DNA of 64,000 nt from Circinella minor. Taxonomy: Eukaryota; Mucoromycota; Mucoromycetes; Mucorales; Lichtheimiaceae. Shown here one piece after another: positions 24,886 to 36,040 of the stretch; position 1 is the first letter of the stretch; each line of letters starts with the position of its first letter. The stretch spans positions 62,001-126,000 of the forward strand of contig JAEPRB010000026.1 of assembly GCA_016758965.1 (NCBI GenBank), read 5' to 3'. The position numbers and the translations under genes are program-made. The notes beneath the pieces were generated by a model. It was not told where the DNA came from. It made no database searches and saw only the letters and a program-made list of their open reading frames with translations.

Positions 24886-26710
24886 ATGGGGAAGCAACGA
24901 AAAGTATCGGCATCACAGAATGCACCAACAACACGAGCTCAAATAAAATCTATAAAAAAAAGTTCACAAAGTATTAAAAGTGAATCAAGTGCAGAGAATG
25001 CACAGCTTCTTGACTGGAAAAAACTTAATCCCAAAACTGAGCATTATGAGTAAGCCTCCCTCTTTAAAAACCATTTTTAGTTTTTCCTTTATATTAAAAA
25101 GAATAATGTATGTACAGGTTTGGAGGACCTATTGGAGCTCTAGCTATGATTACTTTACTCCCATTATTGGTTATTACCTTTGCCTTCGGCTGTGATAACT
25201 CAGGTTACGATCCACTTCATCGACTTTATGCATTCACTATGGATATTGTCGAAGGAAAATTCTCGTGGGAAATGCTGGCTTCCTTGGTGACGAGCTGGAA
25301 ACCATGGTCCATTTTGTGGGTGATCGGTTTTCTCGCTCAAATTATCACTTACTCGGTTGCTTTGCCCGGTGAAACTGTTAAAGGAACCAAATTACGTGAT
25401 GGAACTCGACTTGAATACAAGTTAAATGCTCTACAAGCAGCCCAAACTGCATTTATGATTAGCATGATCTCGCATCGATCCCAAGGTCTTCGTACTCCTG
25501 TGTGGGTATATGATAACTTTGGTCATTTGGCTTTAGCAAGTATCATTATTGCATTTGTCGTATCCATTTTTGTTTATGTCAAGAGTTTTATTGGCAAACC
25601 TCGCCTTTTGGCTTTGGGTGGTAACACCGGAAATCCGATCTATGATGTAAGCATATATCTCTGGTACATTTCTTAATTCTTATAATTTTTAGACTAATTA
25701 AATTCACTTATTGATGTTCTGTTTTTCTCTGCTACATATAGTTCATGGTTGGACGCGAACTAAACCCTCGTGTTGGTAAATTTGATCTCAAGTTTATCAC
25801 AGAACTGCGTCCTGGACTTTTGGGATGGTTGGTAATCGATATTTGTATGGCTCTCAAACAATATTCTTCTTTGGGTCGAGTTACAAACAGCATGTACCTT
25901 GTTGTCATTTTCCATGGTATTTACATCTTTGATGCATTGTATAATGAAGTAAGTAATCGGAAAAGATGAATCCCGGACTTATTATTATGACTTTGCTAAA
26001 TATAAGTTTTTAAAATTTCAATTTTTATATACTAGGCTTCCATCCTTACAACAATGGATATTACTACGGGTATGTAATCTAGTTTTAGTTATCTTTTCAG
26101 ATCTGATTTACTAATTTATGATCATGTTTTACTTCGCTATAGATGGCTTTGGGTTCATGCTTGCTTTCGGTAACTTGTGTTGGGTTCCAATGATGTATAG
26201 TCTTCAAGCTCGTTATCTTGCTGATTTCCCGCTTGATCTTCACATTATACATGTCATCGCCGTTGTGGCTCTTGAGATTACGGGCTATTACATTTTTCGA
26301 TCCGCCAATAGTCAAAAAGATACATTTCGAGCCAATCCAAACGATAAAAGCGTAAAAGGTATATGGTAAACTATTTATTTTCTATTTATTTTGGAAAGAA
26401 CATGCTAACAGATGCATATAAAATAGATTTGGAGTACATTCAAACAAAGAGCGGCTCTCGTTTGCTTACTTCTGGATGGTGGGGAAAAGCACGACATATT
26501 AATTATTTGGGAGATTGGCTCATGTCTGTTGCATGGTGCCTTCCTTGTGGTTTTGATTCTATTATCCCTTATTTTTATTGTATCTACTTTGCAATCTTAT
26601 TGATACATCGTGAGCGTCGAGATGATGACAAATGCAGAAAAAAGTATGGAGAAGATTGGGAAAAGTATTGTTCCATTGTCAAGTATCGTATTATCCCCTA
26701 TGTATACTAA
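24886..26710 (+). CDS. ERG24: Delta(14)-sterol reductase
   Basis: Six exons: 24886-25049, 25118-25646, 25742-25948, 26036-26069, 26143-26358 and 26427-26710, giving 477 aa. It is a polytopic ER membrane protein that reduces the C14-C15 double bond in ergosterol synthesis. Visible signatures are [10 protein letters not shown] after a basic Ser/Lys-rich N-terminus, [20 protein letters not shown], and the C-terminal sterol-reductase block with [34 protein letters not shown] and IIPYVY. The last block matches Erg24/lamin-B-receptor reductases better than Erg4. Exon 4 is only 34 nt. The gene starts close behind enolase and is convergent with Def1. Confidence 0.94.
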
Positions 26711-26872
26711 AAAAGTGATATATAATAATGATGATTAATTGCTTGTAAATAGTATAAATTAATAGTATGTTTACTTGAGAAGATATAGTGTAATTATGAT
26801 ATATTTGATGTAAAAAAAATCTTAATTTATTCGAATAAAAAATAATAATCAAAGAAACACTATCCACATCAT

Positions 26873-29800
26873 TTATTGGGTCCAATATTGCTGTTGGTGC
26901 CGTTGAGATAATTGTTGTGAATTATCAATATGTTGTGACATTTGGAATTGTTGAGAGTGTTGCGAATAAGAGGCCATTTGTTGTTGATTAAAATAATTAG
27001 AAGGGTTTGGTATACCAGATTGTTGGGAACTATTTGGTTTATAATGTCCACTATTTGAATCTACCTTTCCCTGACCTTGCTGAACACCAGCTGGTCCTTG
27101 TTGTGCTTGTTGCTGTGCAACGCTAGAGCTAGACATGTGTCCTCCAAAAAAACCAGGGATTTGTGAACCTCCCGCTGACCCATAAGTTGATGGTTTTTGA
27201 TAATCATGTAATCCTCCCATATTACCCCCAGTAGCAGCAAATTGATGTTGTGAACTAGAAATATCATCGTAACCACTAGCACTACCTGTTCCAGCAGCCC
27301 CTGAAAGAGCTTGATTATACAAATGCTGTTGTACTTGTTGCTGTTGACTAGCATATTGTTGTGTACTCGCAGATGGGTTATTGGTTTTGGGCCCCGAAGT
27401 TTGATACATTTGTTGATACATGTTCTTGTTCAAAAAGGGTTGGCCATAACCAGATTGTTGATATGTATTGAAATGACTTGGCATGTAATAGTATTGATAG
27501 TATGGATTCATATTTGGATACATTTGATGGTGCTGCTGCTGCTGCTGCTGCTGTTGCTGAGCTTGTGACATCGATTGTTGGGATTGATGCGCGGGATTGG
27601 ATTGTATACTTGTAGTATTTGTGGCTTCTTGGTTATACTTGTCACGTATTTGATAAGCATTACCAGATGATACCGAAGAAGAATAGTGATCCAACGAGTT
27701 AGGATCATAGTAGCCCTATCATGGATATAATATTTTTTATCATACGCACACACAAACCCACACCGGAACAGATTACAGAATCTCGAGAAGTCAGCAAATG
27801 TTTATATAACCTTACTAAATCGTTTGTACTCAATAAACTCACCATAGAAGCACGCTGAGCTTCAGTACCATAGCCGCTATATCCAGCCATAGATCCCATT
27901 GGATTGACACCTCCGTAACCAGGAACACTGGTAACGTGTTGATTTGGCATGTACGAGCTGTATGCAGAAGTGAGATGATCCATTCCACCAGTCGGTGCCT
28001 GTTGTAGTTGCTGCTGCTGCTTCAAATAAGAAGATGTATCTGTTAGTACTTCGCTAGTCGGTAACGTAGTAGATTGACCAATTGAAGCAGCTGTAGCCGT
28101 AGCAGCAGGAGGTTTTGTTGTGTAACGATTTAAGTAATTTTGCTGTGATTCAACTGGATGAATCTTTTCATCTGGAATTTGATGTCCTTGATTTTGCTCA
28201 TCATGTTCGTTCAATCTGTACAAATACATATAACACTTTTAAATAAGATGGTCCTTTTCTATCTTTCCTCCTTTTTGTTTCTGATTTCCGCGCCTCATAC
28301 CCTGTATACTTCCTTTTGTACTTTATATAAAAACTATACCTAGCATTTGTTGTATTCAAAGCGGGGTCAAGAGTCTCGTCAAGATTTAAACTACCAAACT
28401 TCACATCAACACCTGTAAGAGAAGCATTGTTCGGAAGAACTACCGGCTCTTCTTGTCGTAGTCGTCGACCTCCCATAGATTGTTTGACTTTGTTAGTATC
28501 TGTTTCAACTGAATGGGATGGTATCAGTTCTGGGGATGGTGATAATACATGTTGTTCTTGTTTCTTATCATTCGATAAAGTTTCTATTTCTGCCGTAGAT
28601 TCATCAACTGATTCTGGACCCTTGTTATTGTGTGGTGGTGAAGATGGTGGTGCAGTTTCGTGCAAAGTATCTTCCTTTTCTTCATTAAATAATGAAGAAC
28701 CAAACGATGTTTGTTGTTGTTCCGTTTCAGTAGTTGAAGTCCAAGGATCACTTAGATCCTTGTTATCATCGCGATCGTCAGTCGCCTGTTCTGAAAGTGA
28801 TACGTTTGAATGATGTTCTGCTAGTACATCCCAATTACTTTCGGTCATTCGTTCTTTTGCTTCTTCCTGTTGTGTAGTAGATTTCGTTTCTGATTCAGGT
28901 ACTGGTTTCGATCTACATTTTAGAGTTCTTTGTTAGCTTTCTTTCTTATCTGCGGCATGACGTATATTTTTTTTTATGTATGGACTCCTACTTTAATAAG
29001 CTTGCCCATGTTTTCGCTGGTGGTACTGCCGAAGAGGCTGTGGCGGAGGAGGGGTTTTCTGCGGAAATAGGAGGCTTTTGTTCGACGTAGTGGGAGGTAT
29101 TATGATTTTCTGGCTCTTGACTATCGTCCCAAGACGATACTTTATTAGCTGACCAACTATTATTATTATTATTACTATTATTATTATTGTCACTATCGGA
29201 TGATGATGCAGCTGGCCAACTTTCTGCTGTCATTTCCCATGAATCATTATTATTCGTTGTAGTTTCTGAGAAAGGTTCATCTGTTACAGCATCTGGAGGC
29301 TTTGGTGCTGAAGCAACAGAAGCCCATGAACCACCAGCGGATGCGCGTTCAGAAGATTGTATTGGCTTTGTTTGCTTTCCCCATGAGGTAGCTTGAGATT
29401 GTACAGGCTGCTGTTGCTGACTTAATAATGACGTTGTTCCTACCGCTGTTGGTGATGTTGTTGATTTCCCACGGACAGTATTACTACTACGGTTAGTTGT
29501 GGGTATTGTCGACGTCAACGTCGAACCTCCTATAAAATATTATGTTTGTCATTAATAATATATCACAGAATCTCATTAATACTAGCATTATGCGATTGAA
29601 TACGTAGAAGGGGTTGTAATACAATCAAAGGAAAAAGAAAAATATATGAAAAAAAAGGTTAGTTATATTTTACCTCGAGACCCTCGTCCTCGCTCATTGT
29701 TATTGTGGGGTATTTGTTGTTGCGTTCTGTCGATTGTTCGTTGTAGATACGAAGTGGATGATGACGATGATGATGCTGTTGTTGTAGTGGAATGTGATGC

Positions 29801-30238
29801 TGCAGCTACTGCCTTTGCTTTTGCTGCTTCTTTCTTTGTTTTTTTGGTTTTTACTTCACCCCATTGAACGGCGTGTCCTATGAAAAGTAACAACCATTCG
29901 TAAGTTTCTATTATATCTTTATTATGACTTTTTTTTGTGTATGTTGTATCAGTGTTGCTCTTTTTTTTCTATTTCTGTTATCAATAAAGCTCACCGGCGC
30001 TAATTCGTTCTATTGTCAATTCCATATCACCATCGGCATCTTGTAAAGCAAATAATAAATCTTCATCGGACCAATCTTCAAATAATTCTTTTAAAGTAGA
30101 TATTTTCGAAGCATATTTTGATTTCAGTTTCTTCAAATTATTTTGTCCATTTCCAGATGAAAGGGACCCTCTGTTGTTATTAGTCCCTGTTGTTCTTGTT
30201 AAATTGGATGGGTTTGAACGTGTTTCGTGTAATGTCAT
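26873..30238 (-). CDS. DEF1: Def1-like RNA polymerase II degradation factor (CUE domain, Gln-rich tail)
   Basis: Six exons on the minus strand: 30238-29995, 29877-29674, 29529-28992, 28912-28340, 28215-27843 and 27715-26873, giving 924 aa. Residues about 37-90 form a CUE-type ubiquitin-binding domain (KISTLKELFEDWSDEDLLFA, then a GHAVQWGEVK segment), as in yeast Def1. The rest is low complexity: Ser/Thr/Asn-rich in the middle, including an Asn run, and Gln/Tyr/Met-rich toward the C-terminus with a CAG-coded Gln run. Short Trp motifs (GSWASVAS, KTWASLL) repeat in the middle. Def1 promotes ubiquitin-dependent removal of stalled RNA polymerase II; the tail is processed by the proteasome in yeast. 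The CUE domain and overall plan support the name, but the tail cannot be aligned by eye. Confidence 0.82.
27531..27560 (-). repeat. CAG/CTG triplet repeat coding for polyglutamine
   Basis: On the minus strand an in-frame run of CAG codons with few CAA interruptions encodes consecutive Gln residues in the Def1 tail. Such runs change length easily between isolates. Confidence 0.85.
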
Positions 30239-30659
30239 TTGTTTGTTTCTGTTTTTTTGAAGTCTCCTCGATCTGTTAAGATTAGATAGATAAATAACAA
30301 ATATATTTTATTTTTAAGTGAGTCTTTCGAATAATGTTGAGGTGTGTTGTATATTATGTGTGGTTTTTGAGGGAAAATAATAATTATAAATAAATAGCAA
30401 CACGAGTTTTTTCCTTTCTTTTATTATTTCTCCTCCTCCTTCCTCCTCCTCCCAATAAAAAAAGAGTTGTTACATTTTTTGTATATTTGCTATATTGGTA
30501 CGTTTTTGATGAACACCTGTATCTCTTTTTTTTTTATCTTTCTCTCTTGAAGTAGAAAAAAATAAAGTAAAAGGAAAGAAAGCAATCGCGCGGGTTCTCG
30601 CAAGTGGTGTGGCACCTTAATCCATACACACGGAGTCCACAAAGAAAGTGACTTGTGTA

Positions 30660-30702
30660 TATATAATTATAATCATAATCATAATTATAATTATAATTAT
30701 AG
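30660..30702. repeat. ATAATT/ATAATC short tandem repeat, self-complementary
   Basis: Alternating ATAATT and ATAATC units that are largely self-complementary, so the stretch could extrude a hairpin. It lies about 430 bases upstream of the Def1 start codon. No function is apparent. Confidence 0.6.
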
Positions 30703-33084
30703 CGTGGCTAGCATAGCACGCATGATTGCCCTTTTTTGGTGACATTTGTCTATATTATTTAAATTATATTTTTAAACAAATTAATATGCCCCTTTTCCTG
30801 TTACCATAGAAACATTAAACATATCAGGATACTATATATCACTGATAGTTTACTTAAGGAGACCAAGAAAAAAATTTAAAAAACGATTGGTGGGAAGCGA
30901 ATTTCACCGTCAATGCGCTTCTGACCAATCCTTAACTTATGTTTGCATAAACGGTAAGTCGTAATTTTCGGAGTGTATTTTGTTGCTTGTTTCAACTGTA
31001 TGGTTCGTTCAAAGGAAACATGGTAATTAAAAAAATAACCTTTCTATAGAAAAAAAAAAGAGCTACAAAATAACAGTAGTCGTAACATCAACGAAAATGA
31101 TAAACGAAATTACATTCCTATATGTTAAAATATGAATAAATGAAAAGTATTGAATGCTCGGCATTAAACAGTAATAAACTATTTATCACCTGTTGGAATT
31201 AATTTTTATATATTACATTTTGAAACAAAAAAAGAAAAGGAAGTACATATCTTTGATTTTGAATTTTTATCTACTCAGGTACCACAGAAAATATAGAGAA
31301 ATCTTTACGCCATTAAAAAAATAATAATAAACCTGTGTGACAAAAACAGGAATATCCGGAATGACTTCCGGCTAAGAGCAATTTTTTTGGCTGTTCAGCT
31401 TCAAACACTCACGATACAGAATAATTAATTTGATATATTGGAATATTATTACTCTGTGACAAGTTTAATAGAGTATTGTATAATATATTCTGAAACGCGA
31501 GCAAGTTTATTTCAGCAAAAACGAAAATTCTTCGGTCATATCGTGTCCGAAGAGTAATCGAGTCTAATCCCCAAAAAGAGAAAGGTAGCGTGCACAAGGA
31601 ATTCATCAAAACCAAGGTTTTTATATTATGTTACGTATTTCGCGGTATTATATATGATTGAAGTAATCATACTCAATTTATAAAAAACTGTTAGTGCTGT
31701 TTACGTACCAACGTATATGTTTACTGTATAGTACAATACAAAACGAGACTTAATTAGATGCTAAAATAAAAATGCATTGACCATACATATTTGTTTTTGG
31801 CTATATTTTTTGTTTTTACTATTATCACAAAGAAAACAAATGGTTCACTGTTATCAAATGTGTAATTTTTTTTTTCGCAAATACCCATCATCCATATTTA
31901 CAATAAGAATATGTCCCGTGGGTGTGGCGCGCCATATAAGGTAAAAGAATGAGGTAGTTTGCTATCGTTTCTTTTTCACGGTTTTTGACCTTTTATGTAC
32001 GCCTGCACTGGTGATACAATAAAATATCTAATGTAGAAGACAATACAACGAGTAAAAAATAAACAGTGGATTCTCACTGAGAAACTGGAATTCGTTTCCA
32101 GCCTATAGTCGACGATAGAATACACTCTGCTTATTGATGACAATGATAGAGCAGTGTTATAACGAACCAAACCACTGTTGTAGGTATAAAAAAATGAAGT
32201 GAAAAATGCCTTTTTAAGTATAATGAGAGCGTCAGGTCTTGACCGCATAATAGTCGTACTGTGATATGCTATTTGACTTTCTTCTTTTATTATCTTACTT
32301 TGTTGTCATACCGACATATGCTCGTAACAGGTAAATCTCGGTAGTTCTATTACCATTATGTAATTACCTGAACACCTACAGTTGTATAACACAAATAGAA
32401 GATAAACAATATATTAATAAATTCCCATGTACTATCATAAACAGCTCAAACATTACAGGCAACATACAGTGAGAATACATATTTCGGATTTGGCTTTTCG
32501 GGCCACACCCCTGTTATTACGGGCTTAGACAACAAGAAACTGCAGAACCATAAGTATAGCATAACTTCCACTCATCGTGTCAGCATTACACTCATTAACT
32601 TTTTGCTTATTATTATTATTATTATTTGCCATATGCTCCGTATTGATTAAGATAATCTTCGAGAAAAGAAAGCAAGAATGCGATTTAACATCGGAAAGTA
32701 CTAGTTTTTCTATTGAATTTCAAATGAAACAATTGTAGTCTATAATATGAATATGCATGTAAAAATAAAAATCATTCTCAGTATATGATTGTGTACTACA
32801 TCAATAATAACAAACAAACGAAACATCATGTGGAAGTTAACCTCTATTAGTAACTTAAAGAAAACATAATACGTTAATGCTATTATGGAGTCGTGCTAAT
32901 ACAGTTTTATTTTGCAAAAAAGGTAATAGCGCTTCCGATCGACGTGACGCAGGGTTCTTCTTGGGCCCCATCCTATAAATCTCAATAAAAAACATATTGA
33001 TGCTGTTATCCCTCTGACACAGGTTCACTTTTCCTTCCATAGCCTGTTTTCTCCGGAGAGTTGATCCGCGCGTCGCGTACTTAC

Positions 33085-33159
33085 CCCCCAAAAAAAATCC
33101 CACTTTAAAACACGCGTAGGCGCAGCAGTGAGGTTGCTTCCTTCATCCACAAATTCCAT
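33085..33159 (-). CDS. Possible first exon of a very short spliced gene or repeat relic
   Basis: On the minus strand an ATG at 33159 opens 25 codons (MEFVDEGSNLTAAPTR...) that end exactly at a consensus GTAAGT donor (33084 downward). A TTATAAA box lies about 20-27 bases upstream of the ATG. A TTATAG acceptor further on (just before 32971) would continue in frame for about 21 codons to a stop. A second open frame through the same DNA also continues to about 32855. The region is more GC-rich than its flanks. I recognise no family; a mobile-element remnant is as likely as a gene. Confidence 0.25.
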
Positions 33160-33901
33160 ATCTTTTCAACACTGTCTGTCTTTATAAGTAAACAACAAAA
33201 GTAAATTATTACTTCTTTTTAGCTTATTTGAAATGTCTAATAATTTTTCTTCTCAAAAAAAAAAAACTGATTATTATAAGGCGCACGGAAAGAACGGGAC
33301 AGGTGTTAGAGAGTAGATACTTATCATCACCTGTAAGTATTTTGAAATAAACTTTAAAAGTAATTGCTAAATTAACAACACAACTTCATTTCACGATACA
33401 AAAATGGAGAAGTTAAAAATCCTCTTTTTTTAAGGCAACATAAGTATCTTTTAAAGTATTAGCTTAAAACAAATTTTCAGATCCTTAACGTTATGCCTCT
33501 GTCTTTTATCTCTCTTCCCCCCCAAACACTCTTTTTTTTTCTGAACCGAATAAACAAAACATTTGTGTCACCATATAAGAGTTTGCTGGCTACGTATAAG
33601 TCTAAAACCCAACATTAAGTTATCGAGCACAAGCCAAGCAAATATCTAATATATAAGGAGTTACATCTCACTTTGAAATTGTATTATTCCTCTTTTTATT
33701 ATCTTTTGTTTTTTCCTCGTCAAAACCAATAAAAATAAATATTTCAAACTTACTACGTAAAAACCAAGTAAGTTTTTAATTTTGTTGGCTTGAATTAATA
33801 AGATAATACACATACAAGTATTATATATAGTAAATACGATTTTTTTTCTTTTAACAAGTGCTGTAAATTAAAGTCTTCTTGTAATTTTATTATGATATTA
33901 T

Positions 33902-35444
33902 ATGTATAGAATGAGCAGCTCTACTTATACTTTTGATGATCTATCATTCGGTCTTGATTTAGTCTATACTCCTATTTTGCAACAAAATCAAACAACAACC
34001 AATGGTGAACGTACGTCCCGCTGGCTGGACGAGAATACAATGGCGTCATTCTCTAAAAAGAATAGCGATTATTTCTCCATGGCAGCAGATGTTTTGGATG
34101 AGTTTGTGGTACCACCGATGATACCTAGCAGCTCAACTTCAACAACTTCAACAGCTACGTCGGCAGATATGTTACCAACAGATTTATCATCTGTTATGGA
34201 TGACTATTTCGTTGAACAAGGGCCGTATCAAGAGTCGAACGCGACAACTCCTGCTACGTCATCTACCATTGAACACGAATTTATAAATGATCAGTCTTTG
34301 TTTCCCCCATTATACGATAACAACAATCTGCACGACATTACTGCTCCTAACAGCGTCACCGCAGCAACAGACACAACAATAATGACGATTGTATCGTCTC
34401 CATTATACTCTCAGCATATTATATCCCCAACCTTACAATTTTTAGATGAAAATAACCCTTCTCCCCATCAAAATATAAATATTCAGGCATTCGGAGGTCT
34501 TGCTAAGAACAGCCAAGAGCAGTTTGCATATCCAATTTCAAAGACACCGGTTTATCCAAGTTTCTTTTCTGCTGACCAGGTACTATTCATAGGGCTGTGT
34601 TTATTTTGTTTATTATCCACCGGATTTTCAAATAATTATACTGTGCATGTGTTTTATATTTTACTATTATTATTATACATACTGATTACTTTGTACAAAT
34701 TCTATTTGTTTTCTTGTTGAACTTTGCGGGGGGGGCATGATTGCTACAAATAAAAACGATATATTATTAAACAAGGCTGTGTGGTATCAAGAACAAGAAA
34801 CATCTAGTGTTAATAGCACTCATCCTTTCTATGACGAGATACAACAAGAAGGACTAGCTGTCAACAACCAAACAAACATGATGATTTCAAGTAGCACAAA
34901 GTCACACAAATGTTCGTCATTATGTGTCGCTAATAATAGAGAAAAAAAAAGCTCTAACTTATATCAATATTTGGCGCCACGAAAAACAATTCAGAAACAT
35001 TTTTTTGGGTGTGACTATAGGATCGGTACTGATGCCAGTTATAATACCTCTATTACGACCGAAGCACCACGAAATATCAGCAGTAATGATAATCATAGTA
35101 GCGCCATTAATTCTCTTGCTCTTCGACGGCAATCACGACAAAGACATGAGCAGCAGCGTCGTCGTCGCTGTCGCAATCATGGACGTACTAATAGACATTT
35201 TTTTCGTTCTTATAATCGTCCTTTATCCACCATAGTACCAGCTCCATCAGCAGAAACATTATTCTCGAAAACTAATAACAGGTGTGATATATGTAATAAA
35301 ACATTTTCTAGAAGTCGAGATGTTGAGCGCCACAAAAGATCTGCTCATAATACATTCTACAGGCCATATAAATGTTTAGTGTGTGGGGAAGATTTCACTC
35401 GGAATGATTCTCTATTAAGGCATAGAAGAACAAGGGTCCATTAA
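33902..35444 (+). CDS. C2H2 zinc-finger transcription factor with two C-terminal fingers
   Basis: Two exons, 33902-34579 and 34776-35444, giving 448 aa. The intron uses GTACTA and ACAAG borders and is phase 0; it is the only AG in range that keeps the frame. The first ~390 residues are Ser/Thr/Asn-rich and acidic in places, as in activation regions. A basic Arg/Gln cluster (QSRQRHEQQRRRRCRNHGRT) precedes two C2H2 fingers at the extreme C-terminus. Finger 1 starts at Cys396 (CDICNKTFSRSRDVERHKRS) and finger 2 at Cys426 (CLVCGEDFTRNDSLLRHRR). The F-S/T-R finger type and terminal position resemble fungal Msn2/Crz1-like regulators. A second in-frame ATG at 33911 could also be the start. Target genes unknown. 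Confidence 0.8.
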
Positions 35445-35559
35445 TTGAAAGCTGGGTTTACATTTATCTCCTACAGATACGACTTTTCTCTTCATTCCCC
35501 CAACCATTTCTCTATGTCAATCATTTGGCTACTTCTGCCTAATCTTCTTCTATGCACCT

Positions 35560-35619
35560 TACTATGTCTTTTACTATGTCTTTTATTATGTCTTTTACTA
35601 TGTCTTTTATTATGTCTTT
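35560..35619 (+). repeat. 12-bp minisatellite, five copies
   Basis: Five head-to-tail copies of a 12-base unit, TACTATGTCTTT alternating with TATTATGTCTTT, about 115 bases after the stop of the C2H2 factor and probably within its 3' region. Confidence 0.9.
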
Positions 35620-35890
35620 GATCTTTTTATAATTTTCTTTTCTTTTATACTTTAGTGAAGTGTGTGTACGTACTATTTTTATTTATTTAAAAAAAAATGA
35701 GCAATAAATAACACAACAGCATTATTGATTTCATAAATTTTAGTAAAAGGTTAATAGATACATTTTCATGATATTTTTTGTTACGTAGACAATAATATTT
35801 CAACAGTGTCAAGACATACAAAGATAGAAAATTTGGTATAATAGTAGTTATGTAAATTGATGTTTTTTTATTATTATTTTGCTGAACCAA

Positions 35891-36040
35891 AAAAATAAAA
35901 ATAAAAATAAAACAAAAAACAAAAAACAAAAAACAAAAAACAAAAAACAAAAAACAAAAAACAAAAAACAAAAAACAAAAAACAAAAAACAAAAAACAAA
36001 AAACAAAAACAAAAACAAAAACAAAAACAAAAACAAAAAT
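35891..36040 (+). repeat. A-rich tandem repeat: CAAAAAA heptamers then CAAAAA hexamers
   Basis: A short TAAAAA-like run is followed by C residues spaced exactly seven apart from 35913 to 36004 (13 heptamer steps), and then six apart to 36034 (five hexamer steps). The heptamer is not a multiple of three, so every frame stays open. The resulting FCFLFFV-like frame on the minus strand is an artefact, not a gene. Confidence 0.95.

Larger units (their letters stand above)
30239..33901. other. Long intergenic region, mostly non-coding
   Basis: 3.7 kb between the divergent starts of Def1 (-) and the C2H2 factor (+). It is AT-rich. A short AT palindromic repeat lies near 30660-30702 and a TATA-driven short frame near 33085-33190 (both listed). 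Otherwise I see no gene. Confidence 0.4.

Noticed and set aside
28427..28813. 128-aa Ser/Cys-rich plus-strand frame
   Set aside because: Opposite a Def1 exon rich in Glu/Thr/Ser codons; composition is the complement of that exon.
31976..32248. 90-aa minus-strand frame
   Set aside because: Composition follows the local AT bias, with no motif, promoter or splice support.
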